A stretch of DNA of 10,024 nucleotides from an uncultured Desulfobacca sp. Lineage in GTDB: Bacteria > Desulfobacterota > Desulfobaccia > Desulfobaccales > Desulfobaccaceae. The stretch's first letter is position 1. The number at the start of each line of letters is the position of its first letter. Below are positions 7,930 through 10,024 of this stretch, piece by piece. The notes below the pieces were generated by a model. That model worked only from the letters and a program-made list of their open reading frames with translations, had not been told where the DNA came from and ran no database searches. The position numbers were made by a program, and so were the translations under genes. The stretch is taken from NCBI GenBank assembly GCA_937958145.1, contig CALGOE010000104.1, positions 1 to 10,024 of the forward strand, written 5' to 3'.

Positions 7930-9380
7930 GCATTGATATTCCGACGATCTGTCTGACCAACATCGGTCCGCTGATCACTTTGAGTGTGGCAGGGCTTCTC
8001 CTGTTACTCTTTGATGCCTTTTCCGGCAAGGCCATAAAGAAGGCCCACTTTCATCAGTTTTCCCTGGTGGCCGTGGCCATAGCCCTGCTGCAGACGGTGC
8101 TGTTGTGGAATCGGCAGACCAGTGATTTCAGCCGCATGATTTATGTGGACAATTTCTCCTTCTTCTTTAACATTATTTTTCTCCTGGGCACCGGCATCAG
8201 TATCATCCTGTCGGTGCACTATCTGGAGAATTACAAGAAGAACTATGGCGAGTACTATGCCCTGATGCTGTTTGCCGCCGTGGGCATGATGCTGATGGCC
8301 GCCGGCGGCAACCTGGTCATCATCTTTTTGGGGGTGGAAATCCTTTCCATTCCCATTTATATCCTTTCCGGGTTATTCCGGGAGGACCTGAAATCCAATG
8401 AAGCCGCCCTGAAATACCTCCTTTTGGGCGCGTTCTCGTCGGCTTTTCTCCTGTTCGGCATCGCCATGCTGTATGGCGGTACCGCCACGTTTTACCTGGC
8501 CGACCTGGCAGCCTTCATCAAAAAGAACGGTATGAACGGCTATACTTATGTGGGTATGGGGCTGTTGATCGTCGGCTTCGGTTTCAAGGTATCTTTGGCC
8601 CCCTTCCATATGTGGACCCCGGACGTGTATGAAGGGGCGCCCACGTCCATCACCGCCTTTATGTCGGTGGGGACCAAGGCGGCGGCCTTTGCGGCGTTCG
8701 TGCGGGTTTTCCTGGAGGTCTTTCCGTCGGTGCGGATGGAATGGGATCTGCTGTTATGGGTAGCCGCGGTGGCCACCATGACGGTGGGGAACGTTACGGC
8801 CCTGGCCCAAACCAACATCAAACGGATGCTGGCCTACTCTTCCATTGCCCACGCCGGTTATATTTTAGTGGGCCTCATTGCCGGCAACCAGCTGGGGGCA
8901 ACGGGGATTCTTTATTATCTGCTGGCCTACACACTGATGAACCTGGGAGCCTTCGGGGTGGTCATCGCCGTGGCCCGCAAGAAGGACAGCTACCTGAATA
9001 TTTATGATTACAGCGGTCTGGCCTTCCAATATCCGGGCTTGGCGGCGGTCATGACGGTCTTTCTCTTCAGTCTGGTGGGGATGCCGCCCACGGCCGGTTT
9101 CCTGGGCAAATTCTATATTTTCTCGGCGGCAGTGCAGGCCGGCTACATCTGGCTGGTTATCATCGCCGTGATCAACAGCCTCATTTCCGTGTATTATTAT
9201 CTGCGCATCACGGTGATCATGTATATGCAGCCGGCTGAAGCGGATCTGGGGCCGGTGGCCGTGACGCCGGTGGTCAATGCGACGCTGATCATCAGTGCCC
9301 TGGCCGTCTTGCTCATCGGCATCTTCCCGGGCGCCATCTTCCAGTTGGCGATGAACTCCATTAAAATCTTTGGCAGTTAA
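7926..9380 (+). CDS. nuoN: NADH-quinone oxidoreductase subunit N (NuoN)
   Basis: The proximal antiporter-like proton-pumping subunit, next to NuoK in the membrane arm; 484 residues, the usual length. Conserved proton-path residues are E138 (FLGVEILSIPIYILSG), K163 (AALKYLLLGAFSSAF), K221 (FGFKVSLAPFHMWTPDVYEG), K251 (VGTKAAAFAAF) and K395 (GFLGKFYIF), the last at the same number as in E. coli. The LAYSSIAHAGY motif, typical of NuoN, is at about 302-312. ATG 7926 overlaps the nuoM stop by 4 nt and is preceded by GAAGGGGG (7911-7918) at 7 nt spacing. It is the last gene of the operon, and an intrinsic terminator starts 22 nt after the TAA. Confidence 0.98.
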   Translation: MSIDIPTICLTNIGPLITLSVAGLLLLLFDAFSGKAIKKAHFHQFSLVAVAIALLQTVLLWNRQTSDFSRMIYVDNFSFFFNIIFLLGTGISIILSVHYLENYKKNYGEYYALMLFAAVGMMLMAAGGNLVIIFLGVEILSIPIYILSGLFREDLKSNEAALKYLLLGAFSSAFLLFGIAMLYGGTATFYLADLAAFIKKNGMNGYTYVGMGLLIVGFGFKVSLAPFHMWTPDVYEGAPTSITAFMSVGTKAAAFAAFVRVFLEVFPSVRMEWDLLLWVAAVATMTVGNVTALAQTNIKRMLAYSSIAHAGYILVGLIAGNQLGATGILYYLLAYTLMNLGAFGVVIAVARKKDSYLNIYDYSGLAFQYPGLAAVMTVFLFSLVGMPPTAGFLGKFYIFSAAVQAGYIWLVIIAVINSLISVYYYLRITVIMYMQPAEADLGPVAVTPVVNATLIISALAVLLIGIFPGAIFQLAMNSIKIFGS

Positions 9381-9401
9381 AACAGGACGGCAAAGGGAAG
9401 C

Positions 9402-9426
9402 AAGGGGCCGCCAGGCCCCTTTTTTT
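9402..9426 (+). terminator. Rho-independent terminator of the nuo operon
   Basis: A perfect 8-bp stem, AAGGGGCC (9402-9409) with GGCCCCTT (9414-9421), closes a 4-nt loop (GCCA) and runs straight into seven T residues (9420-9426). It lies 22 nt after the nuoN stop and 7 nt beyond the end of the convergent rimI. Read on the minus strand the same stem is preceded by A residues and followed only by TTGCTTCCCTTT, a poor U-tract, so termination of rimI transcription here would be weaker. Confidence 0.93.
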
Positions 9427-9433
9427 ATGGCGG

Positions 9434-9880
9434 CTACAGTTGCCGGGTAAGGATAAGGGCATCCTCGCCGGTGTCGTCGTAATAGCGTTTCCTGGTCATA
9501 AGCAATTGAAATCCCAGGGATTGGTATAATTGTCGGGCGGCTTCATTAGAGGGCCTGACTTCCAGCCAAGCTGTTTGACAGCCCCGGCTGCGGGCCCGTC
9601 TGATGGCCTCGGTAAAGAGTTGCCGGGCTACGCCCCGCCGGCGATAGGATGGGTGGACGGCCAGATTGAGGATGTGCATCTCATCAAACAGGGTCCAAAA
9701 AATCAGGTAGCCAATGATCTGGTGATCCTCGCCGACCGCCGGGCGGGCGACGATGGTGGTGGAGTGGGGCTGGCCGAATTCCGCCAGAAAAAACTCAGGC
9801 GGCCAGGGGAAGGGGAAAGACCGGGCCTCAATCGCCACGATGGCTGCAAGATCGGCGGGCCCAGCCAGGGCAAAGGCCAC
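9434..9880 (-). CDS. rimI: RimI-type ribosomal protein N-alpha-acetyltransferase (GNAT family)
   Basis: Cytoplasmic GNAT enzyme; E. coli RimI acetylates the N-terminal Ala of ribosomal protein bS18 from acetyl-CoA. With the GTG start at 9880 the product is 148 aa, the same as E. coli RimI. In that numbering: ADLAAIVAIEARSFPFPW (about 9-26); acetyl-CoA motif A, LNLAVHPSYRRRGVARQL (71-88), with R-x-x-G-x-A; WLEVRPSNEAARQLYQSLGF (105-124), with E107 and Y119 at the spacing of the proposed catalytic Glu and Tyr of Salmonella RimI; and the family C-terminus KRYYDDTGEDALIL. The stop is TAG at 9434-9436. The longest ORF starts at ATG 9937 (167 aa) and overlaps the frame upstream by 41 nt. No start has a good Shine-Dalgarno: AGG abuts ATG 9937, and GTG 9880 has none. 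I prefer GTG 9880 on family length and lack of overlap, at about 60:40. Family certain; exact substrate inferred. Confidence 0.92.
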   Translation of the reverse strand: MAFALAGPADLAAIVAIEARSFPFPWPPEFFLAEFGQPHSTTIVARPAVGEDHQIIGYLIFWTLFDEMHILNLAVHPSYRRRGVARQLFTEAIRRARSRGCQTAWLEVRPSNEAARQLYQSLGFQLLMTRKRYYDDTGEDALILTRQL

Positions 9881-9896
9881 GGGGAAATCTGCGGCA

Positions 9897-10024
9897 TTAT
9901 TTTTTCTGCAAGAGTTCGCTGGCAACGGTAATCCCATCCTGGCCGGATTTTTGCAAAATGAGGGCCATCTCCCGCAGATTGTTCTGGTTGCCCTGCCGTA
10001 GATGATTGACTTTAATGAGCATGG
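9897..10024 (-). CDS. Unrecognised small ORF or 3' end of a gene, running off the right edge
   Basis: On the minus strand one frame is open from the window edge to a TAA at 9897-9899. If the ATG at 10020-10022 is the start, the product is 41 residues; otherwise this is the C-terminal tail of a longer protein. It begins MLIKVNHLRQGNQNN and ends SELLQKK. The composition looks protein-like: two probable amphipathic helices (LREMALILQK and TVASELLQK), few Cys or Pro, and about 62% G/C in third codon positions by hand count. The same DNA read in the rimI frame gives a Cys/Arg/Pro-rich, non-protein-like string, which favours this frame as the coding one. It ends 16 nt before the preferred rimI start, so the two are probably co-transcribed. 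I do not recognise a family and assign no function. Confidence 0.45.
   Translation of the reverse strand, partial: MLIKVNHLRQGNQNNLREMALILQKSGQDGITVASELLQKK

Noticed and set aside
4469..9380. Possibility that the three antiporter-like genes belong to an Mrp antiporter or a membrane-bound hydrogenase instead of complex I
   Set aside because: The gene order G-H-I-J-K-L-M-N, the C-terminal lateral helix of NuoL, and the subunit-specific Glu/Lys at the last channel position (K400 in L, E400 in M, K395 in N) fit complex I. No hydrogenase large or small subunit is present.

Overview
This window is almost entirely the 3' part of a respiratory complex I (proton-pumping NADH:quinone oxidoreductase, NDH-1) operon on the + strand. 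The gene order is the standard nuoG (5' end cut off by the window edge)-nuoH-nuoI-nuoJ-nuoK-nuoL-nuoM-nuoN. A strong intrinsic terminator follows. Beyond it lies a convergent minus-strand segment with a RimI-type ribosomal-protein N-acetyltransferase gene, preceded by the tail of a gene (or a small ORF) that runs to the right edge.

The DNA is moderately GC-rich by eye. Three things suggest a deltaproteobacterial (Desulfobacterota-type) anaerobe: the compact 134-residue NuoI, a NuoG with a complete ferredoxin-type Cys motif ahead of its molybdopterin-like domain, and the overall look of the membrane subunits. This placement is an inference from recollection of family features, with low to moderate confidence; no taxonomic marker is present.

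Layout: 1-2160 is the C-terminal ~719 residues of NuoG, the peripheral-arm iron-sulfur subunit. 2165-3190 is NuoH, at the quinone-site membrane interface. 3201-3605 is NuoI, the 2x[4Fe-4S] subunit that passes electrons to the quinone. 3627-4458 is NuoJ and NuoK, small membrane subunits of the proton path. 4469-9380 is NuoL, NuoM and NuoN, the three Mrp-antiporter-like pumping subunits. Gaps between genes are 4-28 nt, and nuoM/nuoN overlap by ATGA. Every complete nuo gene starts with ATG behind a purine-rich Shine-Dalgarno sequence. This points to one polycistronic unit with no internal promoter that I can see. The charged residues that carry the proton pathway in E. coli are present at near-identical positions in NuoK, L, M and N, so the machine looks functional.

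Electrons would enter upstream (NuoE/F, outside the window), pass through the Fe-S clusters of NuoG and NuoI to quinone at NuoH, and drive proton translocation through NuoJ/K/L/M/N. rimI is unrelated to complex I; it sits tail-to-tail with nuoN across the terminator.

I did not find an undescribed system. The points most worth a second look are the extra Cys set in NuoG, which implies a cluster beyond the canonical complement, and the right-edge region, where the reading frame upstream of rimI argues for a shorter rimI than its longest ORF.
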